Counted from the stretch's first letter, positions 18,253-27,019 are shown. The stretch is DNA of 64,000 bases from Streptomyces hyaluromycini (GCF_002217755.1 NZ_BCFL01000018.1:496001-560000); one strand, 5' to 3'. The notes: a model not told the origin generated them from the sequence alone. A program made the numbers and translations.

Positions 18253-18839
18253 GCATGGGGTTCCTGGACATCCTGCTGGGCCGTACGAAGCCGGTCGCGC
18301 CCGATCTCGACCAGTTGTTCGCGCTGCCGTCGGCGGCGGTGACGCTGGAGGCCGCGGCCGGGTTCACGCCCACCGGCGGGGGCGCGGTGTGCTTCGCCAC
18401 CGTGGAGGGCGCGGCCTTCGAGCAGACCCACCGGGAGGTCCAGGCGCTCCTCGACGCGGACACGGACCGCGCCGGCGTTCCGGTGGAGCTGCGACAGGAC
18501 GACTACGGCTACTCCTGGCTGGTCTCGCAGCGCCCCTCCGACCAGCTTCCGCAGCTGGTCAACGACCTGCACGCGGTGAACAGCTCGATGGAGGTCAACG
18601 GCTTCGGCCCGCAGCTGCTCTGCTCCCTGGCCGCCTTCGAGGACGAGCGCGGGCGCAGGCTCGCGCTCGTGTACCTCTACAAGCGGGGGACGTTCTACCC
18701 CTTCGCGCCGCTGCCCGGATCCGGTGAACGGCGGGACAGCGCGCTGGAGTTGCAGGTGAAGGCGGTGCTCGCGAACGACCTGCGGATCGAGCAGGACCTC
18801 AGCCGCTGGTTCCCGGTCTGGGGCGCCCCGGGCCTCTGA
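18249..18839 (+). CDS. PspA-associated protein PspAB
   Basis: A 196-aa cytoplasmic protein matching the actinobacterial PspAB family: GFLDILLGRTKPVAPDLDQL at the N-terminus, AAGFTPTGGGAVCFA, DDYGYSWLVS, LVNDLHAVNSSMEVNGFGPQ and FYPFAPLPG. It starts at GTG 18249 overlapping the htpX stop; ATG 18255 is an equally plausible start. The family is linked by genome context to PspA and HtpX in the membrane stress response; its biochemical role is unknown. Confidence 0.85.
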   Translation: MSMGFLDILLGRTKPVAPDLDQLFALPSAAVTLEAAAGFTPTGGGAVCFATVEGAAFEQTHREVQALLDADTDRAGVPVELRQDDYGYSWLVSQRPSDQLPQLVNDLHAVNSSMEVNGFGPQLLCSLAAFEDERGRRLALVYLYKRGTFYPFAPLPGSGERRDSALELQVKAVLANDLRIEQDLSRWFPVWGAPGL

Positions 18840-18892
18840 CCGCCGGGACACCCGCTGCCTGCTCCCCCCGCTTACTACTTCCTCTGCTTCCC

Positions 18893-19177
18893 CTACTTCC
18901 CCTTCTCGTTCTGCTGGCGCCGGGACTCCAGGGGGCGCTCGCGGCGATAGCGGCGCTCCCACTTGGCCTGCTGGTCACGGCGGTCGCGGTACGTCTTGTA
19001 GTCGCTGGCCATGCCCCCTCCCCCGCCGGACGAACCGCCCGACGAGGAGGCCGACGACGAACCCCGCCCGTACTGGACGTACAGGAAGAGCAGGGCGACG
19101 GCGGCGAGCCACCAGTTGTGGTTGCCGAATCCGAGGATGACCAGGACGACGGTTCCGGATAGGACGATGGTGCCCAT
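18893..19177 (-). CDS. Small membrane protein, Ser/Gly linker and basic tail
   Basis: A 94-aa protein starting at ATG 19177 (GGAG about 10 nt upstream). Residues 3-38 are hydrophobic, with VVLVILGFGNHNWWLAAVAL and LFLYVQYG, probably two short helices or a hairpin. A Ser/Gly-rich linker follows (about 41-55), then a highly charged Arg/Lys/Glu/Gln tail. Function unknown. The 3' flank (about 18870-18905) is a striking polypyrimidine tract on the plus strand. Confidence 0.7.
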   Translation of the reverse strand: MGTIVLSGTVVLVILGFGNHNWWLAAVALLFLYVQYGRGSSSASSSGGSSGGGGGMASDYKTYRDRRDQQAKWERRYRRERPLESRRQQNEKGK

Positions 19178-19419
19178 GACGGGTCTCCATGGCGTGGGTG
19201 TGTGAGCGGTCGACGGATCCGACGGCACGCGGGGGACGGGCGGCCGTCCGTCGGTGCGCGGCAGTGTAGCCCCGAGTCCCGGGGGCGCGGCCCGCCCTTC
19301 GGAAAGCGGTGGTGGACCACTCCGCAACGCTTCTCCAGCGTAGGGAGCCGGTCACTCGGCGTGCATCCCGTTTTCGCGCATCCCGCACCTGGGCCGCGGG
19401 CGGCCCGTACGGTACGCGC

Positions 19420-19665
19420 GGAGTTGAGCCTGCGCCGCCGCTTCGAACAGGCCGCGGCGGTGATCGACGCCCAGGTGGAGCCGGACAGCCCGCTGATCCT
19501 GGTGGGGTTCGGCATGAGCGGCCGGACGGTCGCGGATCTCGTACGGCACCACGGCGACCGAGCCTCGGCGATCGGCCTGTGCTCCCCCGCGGTCTACACC
19601 CCCAAGGCCTGGGACGTCCCCTTCGGCGACGGCACCGGCCGCTTCACCGAGCCGGCTCAGACCCC
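19420..19665 (+). pseudogene. Alpha/beta-hydrolase (dienelactone-hydrolase-like) fragment
   Basis: An internal piece of a hydrolase: LSLRRRFEQAAAVIDAQV, LILVGFGMSGRTVADLVRHH (nucleophile elbow GxSxG, here GFGMSG), then AIGLCSPAVYTPKAWDVPFG and GTGRFTE. Similar proteins, as I recall them, continue with roughly 90 more residues carrying the catalytic Asp and His. Those are missing, and the DUF2252 gene on the other strand ends right at the break. There is also no convincing N-terminus. This looks like a truncation in which a neighbouring gene end now abuts the break. Confidence 0.6.
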
Positions 19666-20997
19666 CGGCACCGCCGTCAGGACACCCGCCGTCACGGCCG
19701 CGCCGAGGGTGGCGTGGTCGGTGACGGTCTGGTCGGCGTAGGCGAGGGCGAAGTCGGTGACCGCGTGGTCGAAGGTGTCGGTGCCGCCCAGGTAGGCGGC
19801 GATGGCGATGCGGTCACCGGACCGGGCGTGGGCGCGCGCCAGGGTCGTACCGCACAGCGTGGCATAGCCGCGCAGGCCCTCCGGGTCCATGGCGGCGACC
19901 TCGGCGGAGCCCTTCATGTCGCGCAGCTGGCGCCAGTAGAAGGCGCGGCCCTGGGGGCCGGTCATCCAGCCGAGGAAGACGTCCCCGGCGGCCTGGAGCA
20001 GCCGCTGCCCGGCGACGACCCGGTGGCCGTGGTGGGAGTAGGGCCCGGTCGGCAGATGCTGCTCCAGCACGGATGTCCGGGCCTCCTTGATCTGGAGGAA
20101 CAGCGGGTCGTCGACGTCCCGGCCGGCCAGCAGGACGATGAAGCAGCGGGTACCGACGCTGCCGACACCGACGACCTTGCGGGCCGCGTCGACGAAGCGG
20201 TAGCGGTCGAGGAGGAGGCGCCGCTCCCCGGCGAGGGTGGAGCGGTAGTCGCTGAAGGTCTTGCGCAGGGAGGCCATGTCGGAGGCGCCGGCGGGTTCCA
20301 GGAGCGGCGGGTCCTTGATGATGCGGCGCTGCCCGCCGGTCGTCTCGGTGAGCCGGCCGAGCGCGTGCAGGCTGGTGCGGCGCCGGGCCCGGGTGAGGGT
20401 GTCCTCGATCCGGCGCCGGCGGCGCACGGAGCGGGCCAGGGCCGTCAGGCCGTCGGTGTCGACCCGTTCGTACCAGACGGCGAGTTCCCCGAGCCCGGCC
20501 AGCCGCCGCATGGCGGTCCGGTACGCGGCCACGGCGGCCCGGGCGGCGGCACGGGCCGCGGGATCGCCGTGCCCGTTCTCGCGGGCGGCGACGGCGACGG
20601 ACGCGGCGAGCCGTTTGACATCCCACTCGAAGGGCCCGGGGAACGTCTCGTCGAAGTCGTTCAGGTCGAAGAGCAGGGACCGCTCCGGGGAGGCGTAGAG
20701 CCCGAAGTTCAGCAGATGCGCGTCCCCGCAGAGCTGCACGGTGAGCCCGGTGTGCGGCTGGGCGGCGAGGTCGGCGGCCATCACGGCGGCCGCGCCGCGC
20801 AGGAAGGCGAAGGGCGAGGCGGCCATCCGCCCGTACCGGATGGGCAGCAGTTCGGGCAGCCGGTCGCGGCCCTGCCGCTCCAGTACGGCGACGGGATCGG
20901 GGCGGTCGACGGCGGGCAGCCAGAAGGCGTGGGCCGAGCGGGGGGCCCGCTTGCGGGCGGCCTTGCCGCGGGCGGCACGGTCGGCGGGTGTGGTCAT
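19657..20997 (-). CDS. DUF2252 family protein (kinase-like fold)
   Basis: A 446-aa protein of the DUF2252 family. CGDAHLLNFGLY (about 90-101) and LFDLNDFDE (about 109-117) mimic the catalytic loop and metal-binding Asp of aminoglycoside/choline-kinase-like enzymes. VVGVGSVGTRCFIVLLAG lies mid-protein, and TLARAHARSGD and ALAYADQTVTDHA near the C-terminus. The start ATG 20997 follows GGGGAG. Substrate unknown. It is divergent from the winged-helix gene, with about 170 bp between the starts. Confidence 0.85.
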   Translation of the reverse strand: MTTPADRAARGKAARKRAPRSAHAFWLPAVDRPDPVAVLERQGRDRLPELLPIRYGRMAASPFAFLRGAAAVMAADLAAQPHTGLTVQLCGDAHLLNFGLYASPERSLLFDLNDFDETFPGPFEWDVKRLAASVAVAARENGHGDPAARAAARAAVAAYRTAMRRLAGLGELAVWYERVDTDGLTALARSVRRRRRIEDTLTRARRRTSLHALGRLTETTGGQRRIIKDPPLLEPAGASDMASLRKTFSDYRSTLAGERRLLLDRYRFVDAARKVVGVGSVGTRCFIVLLAGRDVDDPLFLQIKEARTSVLEQHLPTGPYSHHGHRVVAGQRLLQAAGDVFLGWMTGPQGRAFYWRQLRDMKGSAEVAAMDPEGLRGYATLCGTTLARAHARSGDRIAIAAYLGGTDTFDHAVTDFALAYADQTVTDHATLGAAVTAGVLTAVPGV

Positions 20998-21165
20998 ACG
21001 GCGCTCCCCTCTGTCGACTGGCCCCCTCCGGCGACTTGTCCCCTCCGTCACCTGCTGATCGCAGTGAAAGGGAGATACCGGGGCGGCCGCATGCCGAGCC
21101 CGGCGAACAGGTGATTGTCAGTGGCGTCGGGCAGGATGCGGTCAGGAGTCCATGGGGAGGTCGGC

Positions 21166-22350
21166 ATGAGCGGCGGGCGGCGGCACATCGGGGTGGCGGA
21201 GCGGCGCGCCCGGCTGGCGGTGCGCCACCGGCTGGCGGGCCCCGCGCGGGCGACGGCGCCGACGGAGGTCGCCGAGGCGCTGGTGGCGCTGCACGGCTCG
21301 GATCCGGCCACGGTGTACCTGGCGGTGGGGGCGCGGCTGGCCGAGGCGGCGAAGACCGTGCCGGAGACGGAACAGGCCCTGTACGAGGACCGCACCCTGG
21401 TGCGGATGCACGGCATGCGGCACACGGTGTTCGTCTTCCCCGCGGAGCTCACGGCGGTCGTCCACGCGTCGACGGGCCTGACGGTCGCCGCCCGCGAACG
21501 CGCCCACCTGCTGAAGGACATGGCACAGGCCGGCGCCCCGGACGCGGCCTGGCTCGCGGAGGTCGAGTCCGCGGCGCTGGCCGCGCTGGCCCGGCTCGGC
21601 CAGGCGACGGCGGCGGAACTGTCGGCCACCGAACCACGCCTGCGCGAGCAGTTCACGTACGCCGCGGGCAAGAGCTACGAGGGCGTCCACACCGTCTCCA
21701 CGCGCCTGCTGAGGGTCCTGGGCGTGGAGGGCAAGGTGGTGCGGGGCCGCCCGCTGGGCTCCTGGACGTCCAGCCAGTTCCGCTGGGCACCGGCGCCGGA
21801 CCATGCGGAGCTGGACCCGGCAGCGGCCCAGGCGGTCCTGCTGGACCGCTGGTTGCACGCCTGCGGCCCGGCCACGGAAGCGGACCTCAAGTGGTGGACG
21901 GGGTGGCGGGTGACGGAGGTCCGCCGCGCGCTGACCGCGATCGGAGCGCAGCCGGTGACGCTGGACGAGGGCGACACGGGGTACGTGACAGCCGGGGATC
22001 TGCCGCCGGTCACCGAACCGTCCCGCCCCTGGGCGGCCCTCCTCCCCGCCCTCGACCCGACGGCCATGGCATGGCAGCAGCGGGACTGGTACCTGCCGCC
22101 GGAGCTCCGGCCGCTGCTCTTCGACAGAAGCGGCAACGTGGGGCCGACGGTGTGGTGGAACGGGCTGGTGGTGGGCGGCTGGGCGCAGCGCCGGGACGGC
22201 GAGATCGTCTGGCGGATCCTCGATCCCGGCATCGGGAGAGAGGCCGAGCAGGCGATCGCGGCGGAGGCGGAGCGGCTGCGCGGATGGGTGGGCACGGCGA
22301 AGGTCACGCCGCGGTTCCGTACGCCGGTTGAACGGGAGCTGAGCGGGTGA
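21166..22350 (+). CDS. Winged-helix DNA-binding protein (HTH_42 / AlkZ-like family)
   Basis: A 394-aa protein starting at ATG 21166 behind GGGGAGG. It belongs to the HTH_42 superfamily, tandem winged helices around a beta-barrel, that includes bacterial AlkZ/YcaQ interstrand-crosslink glycosylases. Visible landmarks are HIGVAERRARLAVRHRLAG, VAEALVALHGSDPATVYLAV, HGMRHTVFVFP and GPTVWWNGLVVGGWAQR. I did not find the QxQ catalytic motif of AlkZ, so glycosylase activity is unproven; many paralogues without it exist in Streptomyces. Confidence 0.8.
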   Translation: MSGGRRHIGVAERRARLAVRHRLAGPARATAPTEVAEALVALHGSDPATVYLAVGARLAEAAKTVPETEQALYEDRTLVRMHGMRHTVFVFPAELTAVVHASTGLTVAARERAHLLKDMAQAGAPDAAWLAEVESAALAALARLGQATAAELSATEPRLREQFTYAAGKSYEGVHTVSTRLLRVLGVEGKVVRGRPLGSWTSSQFRWAPAPDHAELDPAAAQAVLLDRWLHACGPATEADLKWWTGWRVTEVRRALTAIGAQPVTLDEGDTGYVTAGDLPPVTEPSRPWAALLPALDPTAMAWQQRDWYLPPELRPLLFDRSGNVGPTVWWNGLVVGGWAQRRDGEIVWRILDPGIGREAEQAIAAEAERLRGWVGTAKVTPRFRTPVERELSG

Positions 22351-22371
22351 GCGGGCCCGGGGGGCCGGGGG

Positions 22372-22510
22372 TGGGGACGCTTACCGGCGCTTGCAGGGTG
22401 CCGCTGCGCCCACCCGTGCCGCCCCAGCGGCACGACTGCCCGCAGGTGAGTTCTTTTAGGGGCGCGGGGAACTGCGCGAGCAACCCCCACCGGCCCGCAG
22501 CCGGACCACA
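22372..22510. repeat. Composite intergenic repeat, copy 2
   Basis: Shares with 14188-14395 the block CGCTTACCGGCGCTTG, CGCCCACCCGTGCCGCC and CTGCCCGCAG, then the core AGGGGCGCGGGGAACTGCGC (22459-22478) and CCCCCACCGGCCCGCAGCCGG. It lies between convergent genes. Confidence 0.7.
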
Positions 22511-22606
22511 AGGGCGCACCCCCGACGCGGGGGCCTGGGGGCGGCAGCCCCCAGCCGGCCAAGCGCCGGGCGCCGCCGCGAACACACGGCACCCGGCACC
22601 ACCGGC

Positions 22607-22927
22607 TCACCGCGAATAGCGCATCAGGGCCCGCACCATGTGGCACGTCGTGTCCGACGGCGGATGGATGCCGATGCTCTCCGCCGTGCTCCGTATCGTC
22701 TCGTTGCGCGCCTGGTTGGGCAGGTAGACGCCGGAGTCGAGCAGGGCGATGGCGAGGCGCATGGCCTTCAGGCGGCGGTTGTGTGTGACATACCACTCTC
22801 GTGGCCGCCCGGCCGGCAGCGGGCGCTTCTCCGCCGGCGCGTACGGCGAGTCGAGCAGGACCGCACGCTTCGCGGTGGACTGGGTCGGCAGGGACTTCGG
22901 CTTCGGCTTCAGTGCGGCAGCGGGCAC
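22607..22927 (-). CDS. Conserved hypothetical protein, basic
   Basis: A 106-aa basic protein. It has a Lys/Pro-rich N-terminus (LKPKPKSLPTQ), then GRPREWYVTHNRRLKAMRLA, ALLDSGVYLPNQARNETIR and HPPSDTTCHMVRALMRYSR. Start choice: AGGAGG abuts ATG 22933 with no spacer but stands 6 nt before GTG 22927, so the GTG is the likelier start. I recall near-identical proteins in Streptomyces but no function; nucleic-acid binding would suit the charge. Confidence 0.75.
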   Translation of the reverse strand: MPAAALKPKPKSLPTQSTAKRAVLLDSPYAPAEKRPLPAGRPREWYVTHNRRLKAMRLAIALLDSGVYLPNQARNETIRSTAESIGIHPPSDTTCHMVRALMRYSR

Positions 22928-23158
22928 AGGCATCCTCCTGTCGCGGTCAGAGGGCCTCCGGACATCCCGGCGACTCTCTCGAACACTGCTTCCAGTGTAC
23001 CGGCCGGGACTGACAACGAGACAGCCCGTAAAGGCACCGAACAGCCAGGTGGAGAAGGGTTTTTCAGGTGGGGCGCGATGTGCGTGAGGGGTTCCCACGA
23101 CACTCCCCGAAATTCGAACAGAGCACTCCTCGACGGCGGCCCGCGTACCGTTCCCCGC

Positions 23159-23527
23159 ATGGAGATCTGGATCAATCCCGCCTGCTCGAAGTGCCGCACC
23201 GCGATCGGTCTGCTCGATGCCGAGGGGGCCGAGTACACCGTCCGCCGCTACCTGGAGGACGTACCGACCGAGGACGAGATCAGGGCCGTACTGGAACGAC
23301 TCGGGCTCGAACCGTGGGACGTCACCCGCACCCAGGAGGCGGTCGCCAAGGAACTGGGACTGAAGGAGTGGGCGCGGGACGCGAGCGCGCGCGACCGGTG
23401 GATCACAGCCCTCGCCGAGCACCCCAGGCTCATCCAGCGGCCGATCATCACCGCCGACGACGGCACGGCGGTCGTCGCCCGCACCGACGAGGCCGTACAG
23501 GAAGCGCTGGCCAGGAGCAAGAGCTGA
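23159..23527 (+). CDS. ArsC/Spx-family thioredoxin-fold protein (arsenate-reductase-like)
   Basis: A 122-aa protein. WINPACSKCRTA has the CxxC-type site (Cys9, Cys12) and IQRPII near residue 94 supplies the Arg-Pro of the ArsC active site. LEDVPTEDEIRAVLERLG is family-typical. It may reduce arsenate through glutathione- or mycothiol-linked chemistry, but no other ars gene is nearby, so the substrate is uncertain. There is no Shine-Dalgarno; TACCGT at 23146-23151 ends 7 nt before the ATG, the pattern of a leaderless transcript. Confidence 0.82.
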   Translation: MEIWINPACSKCRTAIGLLDAEGAEYTVRRYLEDVPTEDEIRAVLERLGLEPWDVTRTQEAVAKELGLKEWARDASARDRWITALAEHPRLIQRPIITADDGTAVVARTDEAVQEALARSKS

Positions 23528-23649
23528 ACAGCGCTCAACTCAAGTGTGACGCAGGTTACTTCAGTGACTCCTGTAACCGCTGAGTAACGACGTTCGGCAT
23601 CTCGTACCTACCGACGTACGCTCCCCCACCCCCCTTTGAGGAGGCGCGC

Positions 23650-24345
23650 ATGTCGCGTAGGAGAACTCTCGGCGCCAAGAAGTCGATCGCACTGCTGGTC
23701 GGCGCCGCAGCCGTGGCCGGCGGCGGGGCCTTCGTCCTGGCGTCCACCTCGAACGCCTCGCAGACCTCGCCGAACGCGAAGACACTGTCGTCCGCCGCGG
23801 ACTCGACCGTCTGCTCGGGGCTGGCCACGGCCCTCGGCAACAACCAGAAGTTCATCGCCGACCAGAAGGCGAACCCGGACGCCCAGTCGTCGGCCCGGAT
23901 CGCCAACCGCGAGGCGGTCATCGCGCAGATCAAGGTGCAGCAGAAGGCGTCCGGCTGCGTCGTTGGGGAGTCGGCTCAGGGCTCCCAGGCGGCGAGCGGA
24001 ACGCAGACGGGCCAGACCGGCCAGACCGCCACGGCAACACCCTCGAAGAGTGCGGCCACCGGCAACACCGGTAACACCGGGGGCACCGCCGCCTCCGGGC
24101 AGCAGGTCTGCAAGGGCTCGACCGTCACGCTCTCCGGCGAGGCCGGCACGCCGGCCGCCTCCAGCAACCAGTTCCCGGCGGGAACCACGCTGAAGGTCAC
24201 CAACCTGGACAACAACAAGTCCACGACGGTGAAGGTCACGTCGGTCTCCGGCAGTTGCGTGCTGCTCAACAACGCGGCCTTCGAACAGGTCCGGGAACCC
24301 GGCAAGTTCCTGATCCGCCGTGCGCTGATCGAGAAGGTCGGCTGA
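23650..24345 (+). CDS. Secreted protein with C-terminal RlpA/DPBB-like domain
   Basis: A 231-aa exported protein. It has an N-terminal signal (basic RRRTLGAKK, then a hydrophobic stretch to about residue 36). A helical region with two Cys (STVCSGLATALGNNQKFIAD) follows, then a Gln/Thr/Gly-rich linker (about 115-150). The C-terminal region STVTLSGEAGT, FPAGTTLKVTNLDNNKSTTV and KVTSVSGSCVLLNNAAF looks like a double-psi beta-barrel of the RlpA/expansin type. The start ATG 23650 follows GAGGAGG. Cell-wall association is likely; no enzymatic residue set can be named. Confidence 0.75.
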   Translation: MSRRRTLGAKKSIALLVGAAAVAGGGAFVLASTSNASQTSPNAKTLSSAADSTVCSGLATALGNNQKFIADQKANPDAQSSARIANREAVIAQIKVQQKASGCVVGESAQGSQAASGTQTGQTGQTATATPSKSAATGNTGNTGGTAASGQQVCKGSTVTLSGEAGTPAASSNQFPAGTTLKVTNLDNNKSTTVKVTSVSGSCVLLNNAAFEQVREPGKFLIRRALIEKVG

Positions 24346-24367
24346 CCGACACCACGGGCCAAGGCAC

Positions 24368-24402
24368 GGCCGCCGGCTTTCACGGAGGGAAAGCCGGCGG
24401 CC
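24368..24402 (+). terminator. Hairpin terminator
   Basis: Perfect 14-bp arms GGCCGCCGGCTTTC (24368-24381) and complement (24389-24402), 7-nt loop, just after the secreted-protein gene. Confidence 0.75.
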
Positions 24403-24492
24403 GCCGCGCAGGGGCAGGCACGGCGTCCGAATTGGGCTCCGTACCCCGCCCGCCCGGCTCTCACAACGTGAGTCGCGACACAGAACCACCAG

Positions 24493-24530
24493 GTAACACC
24501 GGGTTCACATTCGAGCAATGATCGGGAAAT
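24493..24530 (+). promoter_or_regulatory. GlnR box upstream of glnII
   Basis: Four half-sites, all with 6-bp spacers: GTAAC (24493-24497), TTCAC (24504-24508), GCAAT (24515-24519), GAAAT (24526-24530). The geometry is identical to the glnA box at 14941. The second and third sites are weaker matches. Confidence 0.82.
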
Positions 24531-24628
24531 CGCCTGTTGACAGGCTGCCGGGCAACACCGAGGCGCCCCAGTGCCGTAGCGCCACTGCACCCGCAAGTGC
24601 GCCCGACCCACCCCGAAGGATGTGGCCC

Positions 24629-25660
24629 GTGACCTTCAAGGCTGAGTACATCTGGATCGACGGCACCGAGCCGACGGCCAAGCTGCGTTCGAAGACGAAG
24701 ATCATAGCGGGCGCGCCCGCCGGTCTGGACGCGCTGCCGATCTGGGGCTTCGACGGGTCCTCCACGAACCAGGCCGAGGGGCACTCCTCGGACCGTGTGC
24801 TGAAGCCGGTCTTCACCTGTCCGGACCCGATCCGCGGCGGCGACGACGTCCTCGTCCTGTGCGAGGTCCTTGAAATCGACTTCACCCCGCACTCCTCCAA
24901 CACGCGTGCCGCGCTGACCGAGGTCGCGGAGAAGTTCGCCGCGCAGGAGCCGATCTTCGGCATCGAGCAGGAGTACACCTTCTTCGACGGCTCCCGCCCG
25001 CTGGGCTTCCCCGAGGGCGGCTTCCCGGCCCCCCAGGGCGGCTACTACTGCGGTGTCGGCGCCGACGAGATCTTCGGCCGCGAGATCGTCGAGGCGCACC
25101 TGGACAACTGCCTGAAGGCGGGTCTGGCGATCTCCGGCATCAACGCCGAGGTCATGCCCGGCCAGTGGGAGTTCCAGGTCGGCCCGGTCTCCCCGCTGGA
25201 GGTCTCCGACCACCTGTGGGTGGCCCGCTGGCTGCTCTACCGCACCGCCGAGGACTTCGGCGTCTCCGCCACCCTCGACCCCAAGCCGGTCAAGGGCGAC
25301 TGGAACGGCGCCGGCGCGCACACCAACTTCTCCACCAAGGCGATGCGCGAGGGCTACGACGCGATCATCACCGCCTGCGAGTCGCTCGGCGAGGGCTCCA
25401 AGCCGCTCGACCACGTCAAGAACTACGGCGCCGGCATCGACGACCGCCTGACCGGTCTGCACGAGACCGCCCCGTGGAACGAGTACTCCTACGGCGTCTC
25501 CAACCGCGGTGCCTCGGTCCGTATCCCGTGGCAGGTCGAGAAGGACGGCAAGGGCTACATCGAGGACCGCCGCCCGAACGCCAACGTCGACCCGTACGTC
25601 GTGACGCGGCTGATCGTCGACACCTGCTGCTCCGCGCTGGAGAAGGCCGACCAGGTCTGA
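24629..25660 (+). CDS. glnII: Glutamine synthetase type II
   Basis: A 343-aa eukaryote-like GSII, cytoplasmic, making glutamine from glutamate and ammonia. KAEYIWIDGTEPTAKLRSKT, LPIWGFDGSSTNQAEG, IFGIEQEYTFFD, MPGQWEFQVGP and GDWNGAGAHTNFSTKAM are diagnostic. The start is GTG 24629 with AAGGA 8 nt upstream. GSII lacks the adenylylation loop of GSI, so control is expected to be transcriptional through the GlnR box at 24493. It ends in a 15-bp hairpin. Confidence 0.97.
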   Translation: MTFKAEYIWIDGTEPTAKLRSKTKIIAGAPAGLDALPIWGFDGSSTNQAEGHSSDRVLKPVFTCPDPIRGGDDVLVLCEVLEIDFTPHSSNTRAALTEVAEKFAAQEPIFGIEQEYTFFDGSRPLGFPEGGFPAPQGGYYCGVGADEIFGREIVEAHLDNCLKAGLAISGINAEVMPGQWEFQVGPVSPLEVSDHLWVARWLLYRTAEDFGVSATLDPKPVKGDWNGAGAHTNFSTKAMREGYDAIITACESLGEGSKPLDHVKNYGAGIDDRLTGLHETAPWNEYSYGVSNRGASVRIPWQVEKDGKGYIEDRRPNANVDPYVVTRLIVDTCCSALEKADQV

Positions 25661-25680
25661 TCCGGCCACCCGGTTCCCGG

Positions 25681-25714
25681 AAGGGGCGTCCACCGATCAC
25701 GGTGGACGCCCCTT
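25681..25714 (+). terminator. glnII terminator
   Basis: 15-bp perfect stem AAGGGGCGTCCACCG (25681-25695) and complement (25700-25714), 4-nt loop, 20 bp after the stop. Confidence 0.85.
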
Positions 25715-25748
25715 CGGCGTTGTCAGTGGCGGATGCCATGGTGGGGGC

Positions 25749-26687
25749 ATGGAGATCGACGAGGTGCTCGCCGTCAACGCCTGGACGGAGAGCGGGCAGA
25801 CGTACGTGTGGAGTTCCCCGCAGGAGCTGCGGGAGGCGGTGCGCGGGCTCGGCGCCGCCGGGAACCGCTTCCTGGTCGCGCGGCGCATCCCGGACCTGCC
25901 CAGCGTGTTCGCGCAGATATGGCACCCGGAGGGCGGCGACTACCGCCTCGAACACCGGCGCGGCGCGGACGAGTTCTCGGGTACGGCCCTCATGGACCCG
26001 GAGCGGGCGGCGGACCTGCTCGTCGGCTGGGCGCGGGAGGAGGACGGCTGGGACGCGGGGGTCGCCTGGGAGCCGGTCGCCCTGCCGCCGCGCGGGGACG
26101 TGCCCGCGCTCGCGCCCGAGGTGGCGGCCCGCGCCGAGGAACAGGTGCGCGCGCTGCTCAGGGACGGATACCTGGGCATCGACCGGCTGGTCCAGGAGAC
26201 CGTGTACCTGATGGAGGGCGGCGGCCAGGACGGCCCGCCGCCGGTCTCCTCCGCCCAGGCGCGGGAGATCGTGGAGCGGCTCTGGACGGAGCGGGTGGCG
26301 GAGCAGCGGGCGTGGACCGGGCTCACCGACCCGGACCGGCTGACGCGGGCGTTCGCGGCCCTGGAGCGCGCGGGCGTCGTCGCGCGCGAGGACTTCACCT
26401 GCTGCCGCTCCTGCGGAATGACCGAGATAGGCGCCGAGGCCGAGGACGCGGGCGGGGCGCGGGGGTTCGTCTTCTTCCACCACCAGGGCACCCGCGGCGC
26501 CGCCGAGGGCCACGGCCTCAGCCTCTACTACGGCGGTTTCGACGCCTCCGCCGGCACCACCACGGCCGTCGGCCGCGAGGTGGCCGCCGCGCTCGCCGCC
26601 GCGGGGCTGTCCGCGGTGTGGGACGGCAATCCGGACAAGGCGATCGAGCTGACTCCGCTGACCTGGCACAAACGCCTGGTGGGGTGA
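25749..26687 (+). CDS. Hypothetical protein with DUF6891-like C-terminal region
   Basis: A 312-aa cytoplasmic protein. The N-terminal half (about 1-140) has no recognised domain. From about 150 onward it resembles DUF6891 as I remember it: DFTCCRSCGMTEIGAEA (Cys cluster), GFVFFHHQGTRGAAEGHGL, YYGGF and a closing AIELTPLTWHKRLVG. The Cys pair could bind metal, but the set is incomplete. No Shine-Dalgarno is seen; CATGGT ends 6 nt before the ATG, so it may be leaderless. Confidence 0.65.
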   Translation: MEIDEVLAVNAWTESGQTYVWSSPQELREAVRGLGAAGNRFLVARRIPDLPSVFAQIWHPEGGDYRLEHRRGADEFSGTALMDPERAADLLVGWAREEDGWDAGVAWEPVALPPRGDVPALAPEVAARAEEQVRALLRDGYLGIDRLVQETVYLMEGGGQDGPPPVSSAQAREIVERLWTERVAEQRAWTGLTDPDRLTRAFAALERAGVVAREDFTCCRSCGMTEIGAEAEDAGGARGFVFFHHQGTRGAAEGHGLSLYYGGFDASAGTTTAVGREVAAALAAAGLSAVWDGNPDKAIELTPLTWHKRLVG

Positions 26688-27019
26688 GGCGGGCAACGTC
26701 AACGTCATGCCAAGGAAGCGTCCAAGCAGTGAGAGGAGGGTCCTGTTTCCCGGCTGTGTCTGCTTCAATGGGCGCATGGCCAGCTTCCAGAAGTGCAGCG
26801 CGACGGGTCGCCAGGACCTTGAGCCGTTCTGGCCTTCCCGTCAGCACCATGACTTCGACCGGGTGTGTTGCCGCGCGATGAACGCGCGGGCCCTCTAAAG
26901 CCGTACACCCCGGCCTTCGGCCAGCGCGGAAAGCAGTACGTCCCCGCGGCGCGCCCGACCACGAATCGCGGCCGTCGCCTTCGACCGACTGACTCCTCGC
27001 GCGAAAGAGCTGACGTCTC
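26688..27019. other. Intergenic region with candidate tiny ORFs and a hairpin
   Basis: Two very short frames are linked by ATGA: MTSTGCVAAR (26849-26881) and MNARAL (26878-26898). They sit around a perfect 7-bp hairpin CCGCGCG (26871-26877) / CGCGCGG (26883-26889). Either could be a leader peptide for the next gene, but no ribosome binding site supports them. Otherwise nothing is recognised. Confidence 0.3.
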
